From Symbiodinium microadriaticum (taxonomy: Eukaryota; Sar; Dinophyceae; Suessiales; Symbiodiniaceae): 64,000 bases of DNA. Position 1 is the stretch's first letter, and the number at the start of each line of letters is the position of its first letter. Shown here one piece after another: positions 21,064 through 32,765 of this stretch. The notes under the pieces were generated by a model, which was given only the letters and a program-made list of their open reading frames with translations, made no database searches and had not been told where the DNA came from. The DNA lies in contig LSRX01000371.1 in the NCBI GenBank assembly GCA_001939145.1, positions 207,111 through 271,110 of the forward strand. The letters are read 5' to 3'. Position numbers and translations under genes: made by a program.

Positions 21064-23830
21064 CTGTGCACATCGCCTCCGGCGAGTTGGATGCTGCCGG
21101 AGACTCCGCATTGCACCTGGCAGCTTGGATGAGACTGGAAGCTTGAGCTCACATGTCTTACGTGCATCCATGGGGTCCTGACAGTGCGCCATAAACATGT
21201 CCTGAGGCAGTGCTTGGGGGACATCTGGTGTTCACGCGGGACCTGCGGGCTGAGGGCGAGGGAACGTCAAGTCTGTCTCTCCCTCTCTCTGCGACCGGCA
21301 TGCAGGAGTTACTGGCTGCATCGTGCGAGGCTAACGCCTGCCGTGCGGTTTCTGTTTCTTTTTTGGGCAGCCTTTGCTGAAGTCTAATCGCGGTGCCAGC
21401 AAACAGGGGGATGGCATCAACGAGCCGTAGTAAAGTCCTGTCGGTGTGTCGGTGTCAGAGTCGGAGGTGCACGCCCGCGATGGCCGTGGGCGATCTCCTT
21501 TGCACGCTATGCTCTTGGGCAGAGAGAGGTCGGCATGCGCATCGCTTCTTCTGAATCTCTGCAAGGTGGCGGCCATGGAGGGAAGCCCCGAGTTGGTGGG
21601 GGGCCGAAAAGCCTCAAAGAGCCTCTCTCTGTGTTTTCGCTGCTCGGCTCGGAGCTCTCAAGGCTTTGGAGCTCCTGGCAGCCGGAGCCGATGCCAACGG
21701 CTTGGACGACTGGAACCAAACAGCCACGCGCCAAGCATAGCTGGCATTTTGAGAAAGCTGAGAAAACCGAAACCACAGCTTTTGGGGTAGGTCAGATGGC
21801 GAAGGGGATCCCATTCATGTGGAGAGCATGAATTGCAGCCTTTGTGAATGCCAACAGGTTGCCTGTTGCCTCATAAAGGGTCTGGTAACTCGCGGCTGCA
21901 CTGCTTGCAAACAGGTGTATGTCTTGTGCCTTGCGCAGTGCATGCAGTCTGAGCTGAGTCTGTGTGTGCGGTTTGTGGCAGTGTCCCAGGCTCTCCACTG
22001 GGCTTCAATGGCACATTCAGCAGACTTGGCGATGCACCAAGGTGAAAACATGTCGGCTGTGCACGATCTCTTGCGAAGTAGTTGACATTCATTCTCGCTG
22101 GGGGCATCAAGGTTTCAGTCCTGCTGGATGGTCGCTTGGCCTTGCACTGGCTGTTTTCGGTAGCTTTAGCACTGCTCAGTTACGTAGTTTGCAGGTGGTG
22201 CCGATCCACTGCTCCAAGACAGCACAGACCTCAGAGGCTCTACTTGGCAAGTCGTCCGATGTGGGCCTTGACAGAGCCTTTGTGAAGGTCTCGCCCCGCC
22301 TTCTTTCCCCCCCGCATGATTTTCAGGTTTTGGCAGAACGGCTGCGTTCATGGCTGCAGAGTAAGGGTCTCGTTTGTTAAACTCTGACACACTCCGTGAT
22401 TCTTTGTGGTTCCTGAAGGCAGGGCAAGATGGAGCTTTTGGCCCGCTTACTCGACAAGGCCTTTTACACTGCAGGCTCGCGGCGTGTGGTGGTGGAGCGA
22501 CATGTATGACAAGGAACCCAGCTGTGCCACGATCCCGAACAACGAGTGCCACGCCCTTTTCAATTCTACATCAAGGTATTCGGTAGTCTTATCGGCATGC
22601 ATGGCTGTTGCCCGCATGTTGTGTGGTACTTGTAGCCTGGCTGCCGAGACTGGAGCCCGCTGCATGTGGCAGCTTTCGGCTTACAAAGCGTCAAGCCGTG
22701 GCCTCGTTTGTCCATGTGCTCCAGATCTCCCATCCTCTCTTTCAGTCGTCTCGCTCTGATGCCAGGAACTTCACAAAGCCTCTGAAGTTTTTGGAGACCG
22801 TGAAGTTGCTGCTGGCCGCCAAGGCGCCCGCTAGATTCGGGCATGGCGCTTGGCATCTAGGATGCTGTGCAGCAAAAGCGGCAACGGCTTTTCGGCAGGC
22901 TGAAGTTGATGCGAAGGAGAAAGTTCGTTCCAGCGCGGTGGAACTTGGGGAGTTCTGGTGTCAACAAGCGGCAGGTGCCAGTGCTGTGAACTCTGCAGGA
23001 TGAGAATTGCCGCACTGCCTTGCACAGAGCTGCTCAAGCAGGAGTGCTCTTGCTTGTCATCTGGGTCTGAGCTGGTGGTTCTTGTTTCGGATGGCAGGAA
23101 ACGGCGAGCCGCTTCAAGCACTGCTTGCAGCTGGTGCAAGTGTGTGCAGTGCAGTCGTGCCTGCATGGATTCGCTGTGCTATCCACTGCCAGCGCTGAAG
23201 ATAGACTCTACATTGCAGCCTCAATGCAGGATTCCTTACAGGAACAAGACTGACAGGTATTGACAGGTGCGCACCCCAGGGTTCCTTGGATGGCATGCAC
23301 GCCAGGATGAATGCAGATGGACACCCATGCACTATGCAAGCCAGGCAAGAGAGCACATGCCCATCAAGACTGCAGTAGTTGGTAGATGCCAGATATGGCT
23401 TTGATTGGCTTCATGTTGTCTAGTCGTGCCGATCAGGAGGGTCACCTGCAGATTGCAAAGCTCCTGCTAGATGCGAAGGCGGTTTCGGGTTAAGCCAAAT
23501 TTTTTGCCAGGATAACATGCAGCGACCAATGTTTAATCACTTAGTCAGCTAACAATGGATGCCAGCCGTACACACTGCGTAAACCTGCTCAGCCATGTTC
23601 AGCCCGGAAGCCCGGGCTGCCTCGAGGCAGATGCAGAGCCCAAGAACCCAACATGCTTGACACCACTGGCCATTGCAACTGAAGGGAACCAGGCCGGGCA
23701 AAATGTGAGCTTTTCTGAAAGTGCAAGCAAAGCTCGTTGCTCGGGCTGCCTAGGTGAAGATGGTTGAGTTTTTGCTCAAGCATGGCGCAGATCCGCATGC
23801 CAGGGCAAAAGGCCATGCCCTTGGACTTTC
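21064..23830 (+). CDS. Ankyrin-repeat protein, many small exons
   Basis: At least eleven + strand segments carry ankyrin signatures in consistent order. They include AAGDSALHLAAW (21090), ARDGRGRSPLHAMLLG (21475), ALKALELLAAGADANGLDDW (21651), ALHWASMA (21990), GKMELLARLLDKA (22423), RDWSPLHVAAFG (22645), ETVKLLLAAKAPAR (22795), ENCRTALHRAAQAG (23002), GEPLQALLAAGAS (23104), ECRWTPMHYASQA (23310), GHLQIAKLLLDAKA (23441) and KMVEFLLKHGADPHARAKG (23758). Most segments hold either the first helix (TPLHxAA) or the second helix plus loop (VxxLLxxGA), so introns split repeats in two. Acceptors such as CTGCCTAG (23745-23752) fit. Ankyrin proteins act in protein-protein binding; any fused catalytic domain was not seen. 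The first and last exons are unknown. Confidence 0.7.
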
Positions 23831-25260
23831 GGAAGAGGTCAGGCCATCCCAGGCTGTTTTGCAAACTTGGCTTTCCTCAGTCTTGCTACCAAGGCTTACA
23901 TTCGCCTCTGATGATGGCTCGGAGCGACCCGAAGAAGTTCCGGACTCGTCTGTTCTTTACATCCTGACACTCTGGTCCTTGGCCGGGCAAGGTATGCTGA
24001 TATACTTGCGCTCCTGGAGCTCGGCTTCATCAACCACTAGCTCTGCAAAGAAGTGCAGTCGGCCCAGGTTGTCTCACCGAAACGGCGGAAGCTGCGCAAG
24101 AAGCGTGGCCAACAGAGTTGCATGCTTGAGAGACCGGTGACCGTGCATGACAATCTCTTGACGTTCTTGCCAGGGCATGTGGATGCTCGCATCTTTTGGG
24201 CTCAGAAGCCGGCCGGTGCCTGCGCCTGCCATGTTGGGAGGCGGGCTGTGGACTTTGAACCGCAAGACCGGGCGCACGGAAGGCTGTTGACAGAGGCCGT
24301 GCACCGCTGAGGCAGCATGCCGAAAGGAGCCTCGAAGAAGCTCGGCGGCACTTTGGGTGACATATGTTGCAGTTGGAAGGAACTGAATAGCTTGCCTATT
24401 GATTTTCTGTGTGTGGACCCATTTGGGTCCATCTAAAGTCCCCTATCTCGATTGTCACCGGGCCCCGTAAGTTACTGTCGGCAGACCTGACTTCTGTGGC
24501 AAAGGTGGTGAACATAATGTGTGTATCAGATAACTTTTAGGTCGGCCTGGAGTCGTTGCCATGCTCTCAGTCTGTTCGGATACACCGACTGACGCAGGCA
24601 AAAGCACTCCACAAAAGCCAGCTGCCGAACATGGCTGCTGGCTTGCGTCACCTTTGCTCGGAGCTTGATTGCTTCGATGTCAATGCCAGTCGCAGAAACA
24701 TGCAGCTTGGCAGGGCTTGCATGTACCTCAGGCGATTTTGGGCGTTCAGCAGATCAAAATGTTTGTTACGCTGCCGCAGACATCCAGGTGGGCACATCGG
24801 GCTTCACTCGGTTACTTGTGCAGCGGGTGCTGGCATGTTGCAGGCAGTCTGAGCCAATGGACTCCCGACGCCGTGCCCTAATTCTGGGAGGATGCCGATG
24901 CTGGTCTGGTAGGATGTTGAGCTGTTCGGGGGCAAAACATTCCGTTGGTCGATACCGGTGCATACCTCAACCTGGTCAGCATGCCTCGTTCACAACTGTT
25001 TTGCACATTTGCAGGAATGTCTTTCGCAGCCTTTGAGGCACGGGGGATTGTCGTCTTTGAAGAGACGACTCATGGACGCTCATGATATGCAGATCGGCCG
25101 AAACATAGCACATGCTGGAAAGTCGCGGTCGGCCTCATTTGCAGGATCAGGCCCATGCAGCAAGCTCTGCAGCTGCCAAGATAAAGGAGTGCCAGGCCAG
25201 CCTTAGAAGATGTCGTTAAGGATAGTCGCAGCTCGTGCTTGACTCGCTTGTCTTGTGTGC
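23831..25260. other. Downstream part of the ankyrin locus, weak exons
   Basis: On the + strand, 24165-24310 reads VDARIFWAQKPAGACACHVG then RLLTEAVHR and a stop. About 24640-24720 reads SELDCFDVNASRRNMQLG. These could be C-terminal exons of the ankyrin gene or of a separate gene. No domain is recognised, and the rest is open on neither strand for long. Confidence 0.35.
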
Positions 25261-25261
25261 A

Positions 25262-26015
25262 CATAGAAGCCGTCATTCGTCGAGGCCGAGGCCAGCAAGA
25301 TTGTTGGCGGTCTCGAGTCGACAGCAAAGAATGCACTGGCCATGACACCGGGGCAGCCCGGATCCTGGCGCAAATGCCACTGGTTTGTGATGCCTCGCTG
25401 ACTTGCTAACGTGCGAGGGTTGCTGAACAGCAAGCTCGCGGCCCACCCAAACTGGGCAGCTTTGAGACGCTTGAGGGGTCCGCACCTGAGCTCCGAACTT
25501 CGAACCCTCGGCCGCTCCGCTGCCGCTGCAGGCCGTGCTCGACGTCCGCGCTTCGTGCTGCTGCCAGTGTCCAAGTCCGGTTGTGGTTGCTCCATGAATC
25601 TGGGCTGCTTAGCACTCGAGGCAGACAGCTTGGCTGCATCACCCCCAGCTGGCCTCACCCGATATGCCGCGACCCTAGGCCCTACTGCAGTGAGTCGCCA
25701 GCCTCTCGACGCGAAGCGCAAAGCAAAAAACAAGACTGAGGAACTCCAGCGCTTGCAGGATGCTCCAAAGCGGATCGTGGAGGCCCCTTCATTTCACTCT
25801 CTGTGGCCGCCGTGGTTGTGGCGCTCAGCAGGCCCGCACGGCAATCGTCGAAGCAAACGCCAACAAACAGGCAGGGATGAACCCACGTTGCCCTCCCATG
25901 CTGCTTTGAGTGTAACCATATGTTTTCGTGTTCCTTGTTCCGCTGCAGGGTCCTCGCCTTTTCGGCGCTGTCAGGAAGTACATGGACGCATCCGGATCCC
26001 TGCTTGTGGGTATTC
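25262..26015 (+). CDS. Unidentified gene ending at the AT-rich island
   Basis: A + strand frame reads SFVEAEASKIVGGLESTAKN then PGSWRKCHWFVMPR and meets TGA at about 25399. It resumes in the same phase as NVRGLLNSKLAAHPNWAALR and runs to AKNKTEELQRLQDAPKRIVE (about 25785). A GC donor there (GAG|GCCCC) and an acceptor CGCTGCAG at about 25942-25949 join it in frame to GPRLFGAVRKYMDASGSLLV, followed by a GTATTCC donor. The next exon would lie in or beyond the AT-rich island and was not found. The opposite strand is also open for 176 codons at 25203-25733. I prefer the + strand because of the in-frame intron join. Confidence 0.45.
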
Positions 26016-26029
26016 CGTAGTTGCTTCCA

Positions 26030-28800
26030 GAAGAACTTCAATTTTAATCTCTTTCCTCTCGCCAAAATAACTGCGTTAGGTGTTAGCATGCAGCCAATCT
26101 GGCTTGAGAAGCAGGCCAGTCGCCACTATGGCAAGACTCTTCTTAAAAGAACGATAATTATTGTGCGTGCCGAAGAACAATCGCTGGGAATTAGCTAATA
26201 GAGATTTTTCAGATTTTAATTTGCTATACGGAATCGTTCCCATCAAAAACGTAAAAATACATATTCGAAATATACGGTCTTCATTTAGATCCAAAACATT
26301 GAATCTATAAGTTAATTAATATTTATCGAGATAGGATGTATTTCTTCTATTAAATTTTGTTACGTCGCTTCGATGAAATATTGGTCTATAATCGGGCGAG
26401 GGGGGCGTCTGTCGGGGGGAGTACCGAGGATTGGTGGGTGAGGAAGGGAACGTCGGTAAAATTATGTACGGCAAGGGGGGGGTCAAATGGTGGGTAAGAG
26501 CATCGGGGCCCCTTAAAAAGAACCTGAGGGGGGGGGGGGTACCTTAAAGAACGTGCTTTTCAAGTTCTTTTAGGTGTTTGGGGGGGGGTTCCCCGCCGTG
26601 GGTTCTTTTCCAAGTTCTTTATCCGGTGGGGGGGTACCCCCTCCCGGGTTCTTTTCTTGTAGCTGGTGGTGGAGCTGCTGCTGCGATCTGCTGCTGCCGG
26701 CGATAGTCGTTGCTGTCGTCGGTAAAGCAAAGAGCAATACCACTACGTTACTGCTGCACGGACTGCGTGAGCCAGCTAGCCCCGCGAGCCATTGGTCCAG
26801 AGGCATCTTGTACAGCACTGCTCGTAGCATGTTTCAAGCCGAAAGCTGAGCCCCAATCTGGGGAATTCTCTCTTCAAGCAGGCAGTAAGGTAGGTTTACC
26901 CAACGTAGTAGAACCTGGGGGGGGGGAACCCCTTACCCTTACAAGAGATATGGCGAACCCGCACCCAGAAAAGAACTTGGACAGCTGCCTGACCCCTTGG
27001 GAAAGGAACCGAGGGGGGGGGGGGCTCCCCCCCCCCCCCCCCTTAACAGCCCATGATGTAAGAGCCCGGTTTGGAGGTCATGAGAGAGACCGAATATATT
27101 TTAATTATGGAGAAATTTCTTGAATTTGATTAAATATGATTATGATAGGAAAAAAATTCTTTTGAGATTCGATTAGAATAAATACCTTTATTATTTAATT
27201 ATTTATAAAAAGATAGATATAGAGGTCGATATTTTGAAGGATAATTTGATATATTTAATTATATAAATATAAGGACGGCAAAAGAAAATATTAGGGATAG
27301 AGATAAATAATAGAAATTATTTCTTTAATTAGAAATAATTCTACTATTAATAAGAACAATATATCTGAATTCGTATCTACGAATCGATAATAAATAATAT
27401 ATTTTACCCTATATTGAAAAATAGATATATTTATCTCTTTGTTTTACGCTTATATATAATATATTCGGAATTAGAAGAATCGAGATATAGAAAGCATTTT
27501 AATTAACATAATATTACCCTATATTTGGATAGATAAGACTTTAAGTCTTCTAGATAATTTGATAATTTAGATTAATATATCTCATAATTCGATTAGTAAT
27601 AAATGTCTTATTTTCTATTTAGACCAGAGATTGTCGGCTTAAGATAATCTTTAAATTAAATATCTTATTTTTCTTATTTAGATCTCGATTCTTTCGTATA
27701 TTTATGAGTTTGCATAGATTCTTTTCGTGGTCACCAACCGACGAAATATATTCTAAATTTTTATTAGAAAATCGAATCTCGAAATAAATATCTCATACAT
27801 ATCAAGTAATAACTATTAGAAGAAATTTTTAATAATATCGAAACCTCGCATAAGAAAAAAAATTAAAAATTCGGTTCTCCGAATCGTTATTATAAGAAAT
27901 TCTAATAAATTTCGTTTACAATAATAATACGCCCAATCAACAATCAGATTAATATCTTATCGTTCTATAATCTCTATTAGCAATCAACCGTATTAAATCT
28001 TTTTTCATCTAATAATATCATGTTCTTTAAAACAAAATCTCAAAAACAAAAATCTTATAGCTTAATGTCCTTACTCTAAAATAGCTTTTTTATCAATATC
28101 GATTTTTTTTTCCCTCCCACTTAGCAAAGACGAGCCCACATTACACGGTTAGGTACAAAACAGAGGTCAATATCGAAATAAGATAAACCTTTTTCAATAA
28201 TTAGAATCATTTCGCTGCTATCTATATCGAATTTAGAAACCAACTCATTTGCGAAATAATTACAACTACTCATATATTCCGAATTCATAATTATGTCTTC
28301 TCTTTCTTATCAATCGTATAATATTATGAAATCTTAAAAAGATCTATATCTTATCTCCGAGGATATTTATTCGACTAATTCGCTTTATATAATAATAAGA
28401 TTATCCATGTTCCTTCAGATTGCCTGTCTCATCTAATTAATCCTTTTTTCTCGCGACAATAAATCGTATAACCATCGAGCAATCGATCAAGAATAAATCC
28501 GGAAAAATATGAAATTATTCGTCCGAGCTATCGCGTTTTTATCGAGGCCGTAATATATATATATATATATAAATAATAAGAGCCATCTTCATATTCTCAA
28601 TCAGAACAGAGTAAGTAGAATTATTATTACGATTATAAATAATCGGCTTCGATATATGGCCACGGCGGACTCTTTCTAGAAAACCTATATATAAGCACAA
28701 ATATGAAGCTTTCCCAACATCTGTAAATAAGATTTTCACTATTCCAGGTTTGATGAAACAAATACTCCTCCCTGCCAGGTTTGCATCTTCCAAAAATTAT
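26030..28800. other. AT-rich island with RIP-like composition
   Basis: Base composition changes sharply at both edges, from mixed GC-rich sequence to mostly A and T. TA dinucleotides are very frequent, CA is scarce, and TCG is often kept. That is the pattern left by fungal repeat-induced point mutation (RIP). No long frame is kept. A minus-strand remnant at 28556-28793 reads DVGKASYLCLYIGFLERVRR, perhaps a decayed retroelement polyprotein. An (AT)n tract lies at about 28552-28571. The island could be a divergent local sequence, an inserted element or a foreign contig joined in assembly. Confidence 0.85.
26395..27047. other. G-run segment inside the AT-rich island
   Basis: At least six runs of seven or more G or C occur, often next to AAGAACCTG or CAAGTTCTTT words (26517-26660, 26918-26940, 27010-27044). 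Three are followed by GGTACC or GGTTCC. The middle (26660-26890) is ordinary mixed sequence with CTGCTGCTG runs. No coding potential is convincing, as the glycine- and proline-rich frames follow from the homopolymers. Confidence 0.8.
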
Positions 28801-28847
28801 TAAGTGTTTTTGTTTTATCCGCCGAGATGGTTAATGAACTGCGATAT

Positions 28848-30210
28848 CACCGCCACCAATGAACTTGTACCACTCCATAGTCCTCAGATTGGCGAGCTGT
28901 CGAAGACCTTCTTTCAGCTCTCAAAGAAGGCCCCCGCTGCATCTTCTTCTCCTGGTCGCTGTCCTCCGGCCCCGCCAGCTTCCTTTCGGGTCCCGTCCAC
29001 GCAACTCTCACCTTTGCTGCATGCAAACGATCTGAGTAGGCCGCCGCCCCTGCGAATGAAGATGCTGACAAAAGGCCTATCCATCCGATCACATGTCAGG
29101 AAGATAACAAAGGGTTTCTTTCGGAAGCGTGCAAGCGAAGGGCCATGTCTGCAGCCCGCCGTACTTCGCACAGTACTTACTGCTTGGGAAATGCCTGCCA
29201 CTGCCTGTCTCGCATCTCGGCCTTCAAGCAGTGTCTCGGCATAAGCCACGGGCCGAGACTACATTCATCATCTGAGGGATATGAGGCTGTCACCATTTTC
29301 TCTTGCTGCTGCTTCGGGTTCTCCAGCTTCGGAAGCTTAAACGGCCTGCCGTGGAGACTTGAGTGGCTAGCTTTCTGCGACCCTAGCCATGGGATCTTGC
29401 AAAATGCAAGCAAGCTGTAAAAAAATACTTGCCAGGCCGACATGGTAGTGATGCCACGCCTCTTAAGCAGCCGAGACAAGTACAAAGCAGCCTACAGTGC
29501 TTTCCTTCGTTCTCCCGTTATCGGCTACCACCGGCCGAAACTATGGCCGTGACCGCTTGAGTACCTCCTTGACTGTCTGAGGAACGAAGCTCGTCTTTTT
29601 GGAACTAGGCCTCTTGCAGGCCAAGAACACAACGCACACTAGAGTTATGCAAGCATGCGCGTTGCAATGGCCAGCAAGGGTCGGGCGCCAGAACTCCGAC
29701 CAAAGCATGCCCCTTGCAGTCCAAACGATGATAGGTGGTAGCCCAGCAGCTTGTGACCAGTCATGGGAAGCTCAGGTCATCACTGCTACTATTCCTTGGC
29801 TACCGCGGTCTAGTGGCCTTGCTTCGGCAACGGTACTTCGACATGCCACTTCCATTCTTCAAAAGCGCAGCTTTGCAGGGTTCAGCAATCACAAGTTTGC
29901 GAGATCCTCTGGGCCCGCCCACACCACGAATCTGTTCCAATGCCATGCTGCCTGTTTTCATGCAAAACAGCTGCGCACTCTCAGCATCATCGCAGCTGCT
30001 TTCCGGACATCAGCTTCAAGGTGCCGGCCAACTTGCGAAATCCGATACCCACAGCCAGGATGCCCATGGAGAGGCGGGCCTTGTCAGCCGTATTTCAGAA
30101 AAATGTGGCGCAATTATGCAAAATGAATCCTCGGCCTGCTCATCGACACGAAGAGCCTCATGTTTGCCGTGCACCGTTCGTTGCGCACGGTTGTCAACGA
30201 GTTTGCCCAT
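28848..30210 (-). CDS. Unidentified multi-exon gene, partial model
   Basis: Minus-strand segments in transcript order are as follows. 30210-30125 reads MGKLVDNRAQRTVHGKHEAL then RVDEQAEDSF, before a GC donor. About 29930-29800 reads GGPRGSRKLVIAEPCKAALL. About 29386-29180 reads KLPKLENPKQQQEKMVTASY then PSDDECSLGPWLMPRHCLKA. About 29140-29110 reads MALRLHASERN. The last, about 29048-28848, reads YSDRLHAAKVRVAWTGPERK then EDYGVVQVHWWR and a stop. Acceptors GGCTAG, GGCTGCAG and TTCGCAG precede the later ones. No family is recognised. Its 3' end lies 50 bases from the AT-rich island. Confidence 0.4.
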
Positions 30211-31336
30211 GTTCGTCTGTGCGTCAATATCGGCCGAATCTGACTGGGGTGTGGGCGATGGGCAAACTCCCCGGTTCCTGAACTTCGCCCCCGAGTGTCA
30301 CTACCTCAGCAAGACACAGGGACGATCACACCACCAAAATCTGGCTGGCACAGGTCGCTTCTGAAGAAACAGCAGGCACCAGGATCGACACTGAGGTAGT
30401 GCCTTCAGCGCTCAACAACGACAGTGCCTGCACAGCACAGCCTTTTCGGCCGGTCAGGAATGGCATTTGTCACCCAAGATTAGTCGTGATTGTTTCGCTG
30501 CACAGGGTGCCAAGCTGGAGTCCAAGCACTGTTGAACCGCCTGCAATCGCGTGGCAAAGTCGTCCTCACTGAAGCCATAGAGCGGGACATCTGCCCACAT
30601 TGCGATGTCTCAGTGTCGCCATGAAAAGCATTCGCACGGCTTGCATAGTGCATTTGCAGCTCTCAGCTTGCTGCGAGCACGCACGAGACCTGGCAGGTGC
30701 TGGCCTGCAGTCAAGCCGTTATACATTACGTGCCATATATCATTATATAACACATCATACACAGCATGTCTGTCGCCAAGGACTTATTTGCAATCTTTGT
30801 CCCGGACAGTGAGATTTGAACTCCTTGTAAGTGCCTTAGTAGGACAGTGGCGGTTCTGTCAGCAGGGCTGGTGCAGCCCGGAATCGCCCAATGAGGGGGC
30901 GTGTGTAAGACATATGGTGAACATGCACAGCTGGAAGCATATTCGCGTGTGACTATGCGAAAGTGCTGTAAGTGACAACATTTTCACATTTGTTCAAGCT
31001 TCTGAAGAATCGCGAGTGCTGGAATTTACAGCCTCGGCCTAAGCAGCTTCTGACTAGTGCTCGTGCTGCGAGCATCCTGTGTAAACAAGAGGATGCGCAA
31101 ACCAGATTTGCACCATGTGCTGTAAGTAACAGGATGGGAGGAATTAGGCAAAGTGTGAAGAAAAGTGTGAATAACTTTAAAGGAGCATTCCACCTGGCCA
31201 TACTTGCAGATGTTCTCGGACAGGGAACACAAGAAAACAAAAACAAACAACACAATCTCGCACCTCAGCAGACATCTGAAACACGCCCCTGATTTGGTGC
31301 TGTTTAGCAGAAAGCTCATGGTGGCTTGCGATAGCA
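30211..31336. other. No supportable gene; contains isolated minisatellite units
   Basis: Frames are short. A single reverse-oriented copy of the 44-bp minisatellite unit lies at 30875-30918 (GGAATCGCCCAATGAGGGGG), and a diverged forward copy is near 31277-31300 (GAAACACGCCCCTGATTTGG). The sequence between is unremarkable. Confidence 0.5.
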
Positions 31337-32181
31337 ATTCCGGTTCAGCACATATCTTAATCACCCCCTTCATTTGGCGATTCCGGGTCATCATCATCAT
31401 CAACATCATCATCATCATACATATAAATGTATGTATGTGTGTATGTATATATATATAGCTGGCAGGTTGTCGCTTCCAGCACTACTACTACTACTACTAT
31501 ACAGTGATGCCTTAAACACGCCCCCTCGTTTGGCGATTGCGGGTTGTCATATATCTTAAACACGACCCCCTGATTTGACGATTCCGGTTCATCATATGAT
31601 ATCTTAAACTCCCCGCCACATTTCGCGGAATTTCACGATCATATATCTTAAACACGCCGCCTTATTTGGCAATTCCGGGTCAACACGCATCTTAAGCACG
31701 CCCCCTCATTTGGCGATTCCAGCTCATCATACATCTTCAAGACGCCCCCTCATTTGGCGATTCCGGGTCATCATATATCTTAAACACGCCCCGCTTTTGG
31801 CGATTCCGGCTCATCATATTATCTTAAACATGCCGCCTTATTTGGCGATTCCGGCTCAGCATACATCTTAAACACGCCCCCTCATTTTGCGATTCTGGTT
31901 CATCATATATCTTGTGCACGGCTCCTCAATTGGCGATTCCGGGTCTTTAAATGTCTTCAACATGCCCCCTCATTTGATTCCGGGTCATTGTATATCTTGA
32001 ACACGCCCCCTCAGTTGGCATATCTTGAACACGCTCCCTCATGTGGCGATTCCGGTACATCTCATTATATATCTTCAACACGCCCCCTCATTTGGCGATT
32101 CCGGGTCATCGTATATCTTGCTTAGACACGCCCCTCATGTGCGATTCACATATCTTAAACACGCCGTCTCATGTGGCGACT
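31337..32181 (+). repeat. Minisatellite of about 17 units of 43-46 bp
   Basis: The unit runs ATTCCGGGTCATCATATATC then TTAAACACGCCCCCTCATTT then GGCG. About seventeen copies follow each other with substitutions and small indels. The second unit is expanded by internal microsatellites: CAT near 31391-31420, TATG/TA near 31428-31457 and CTA near 31478-31500. No unit is coding in a constant frame. Confidence 0.95.
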
Positions 32182-32292
32182 CAGCCCAGACCCTTGAGGC
32201 GCAGGTTGGCTTAAATCGGATTGGGTGGCCTCTCCCCCTTTGCAAACACCTCTGTATCACGGATTCTGAAAGGGTCCATATTGGCTCTCTGT

Positions 32293-32370
32293 AGTAGTGG
32301 TGGCAGTAGTAGTAGTATCAGCAATAATAACAATAATAATGTTGGTAGTAGTTCTAGTAGTAGTAGGTCG
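32293..32370 (+). repeat. Interrupted trinucleotide microsatellite (GTA, AAT)
   Basis: Runs of AGTAGTAGTAGTA, then AATAATAACAATAATAAT, then GTAGTAG with single-base breaks. It lies 110 bases beyond the minisatellite. Confidence 0.9.
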
Positions 32371-32404
32371 TGGTTATCGTGGGCCTCAGAACTCACTCAG
32401 TGGT

Positions 32405-32765
32405 TCGGAGCAGAAGAAAACCAGAAGTGCGGATAGGAGGAAAGCCGAGCAGGACGAGACCTGAAGGATGAGGGTGGAAAATGAAAAACGAAGCCGACAA
32501 GCAGAGAAGCGGAGGAGCATGAGAGCGAAGCATAAAAGCAGCCCAGAAAGCGGAAAAGCATAAGCAGAAGCAAGAACAAGCAGAAAATAAGCGGAGGAAC
32601 AGAAAAGCGAAGCAGCCAGGCAAAGAATGAAGCGGGAAAGCAAAGAAGCAAAAAAGCAAAAGCACAAACAAGCAGAAAACACAAAGCAATCAAAAGCAGC
32701 AGGTAGAAGGGAAAACAGGAGCAATGCATATAACATCCAAAAACACAAAACATCATACAATACAA
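32405..32765 (+). repeat. Purine-rich, T-poor low-complexity tract
   Basis: The + strand is built from AAGCAGAAAAGCG-like words, almost without T, for about 350 bases. Phenylalanine- and leucine-rich frames on the minus strand are by-products of this composition and not genes. Confidence 0.9.

Noticed and set aside
23758-23780. TTTTTGCTCAAG resembling the spliced leader end
   Set aside because: It is inside an ankyrin exon coding for VEFLLKHGAD and lacks one G of the leader, so the match is explained by the protein.
31374-31560. Histidine- and methionine-rich short frames in the minisatellite
   Set aside because: They come from CAT and TATG microsatellites, and the frame is not kept between units.
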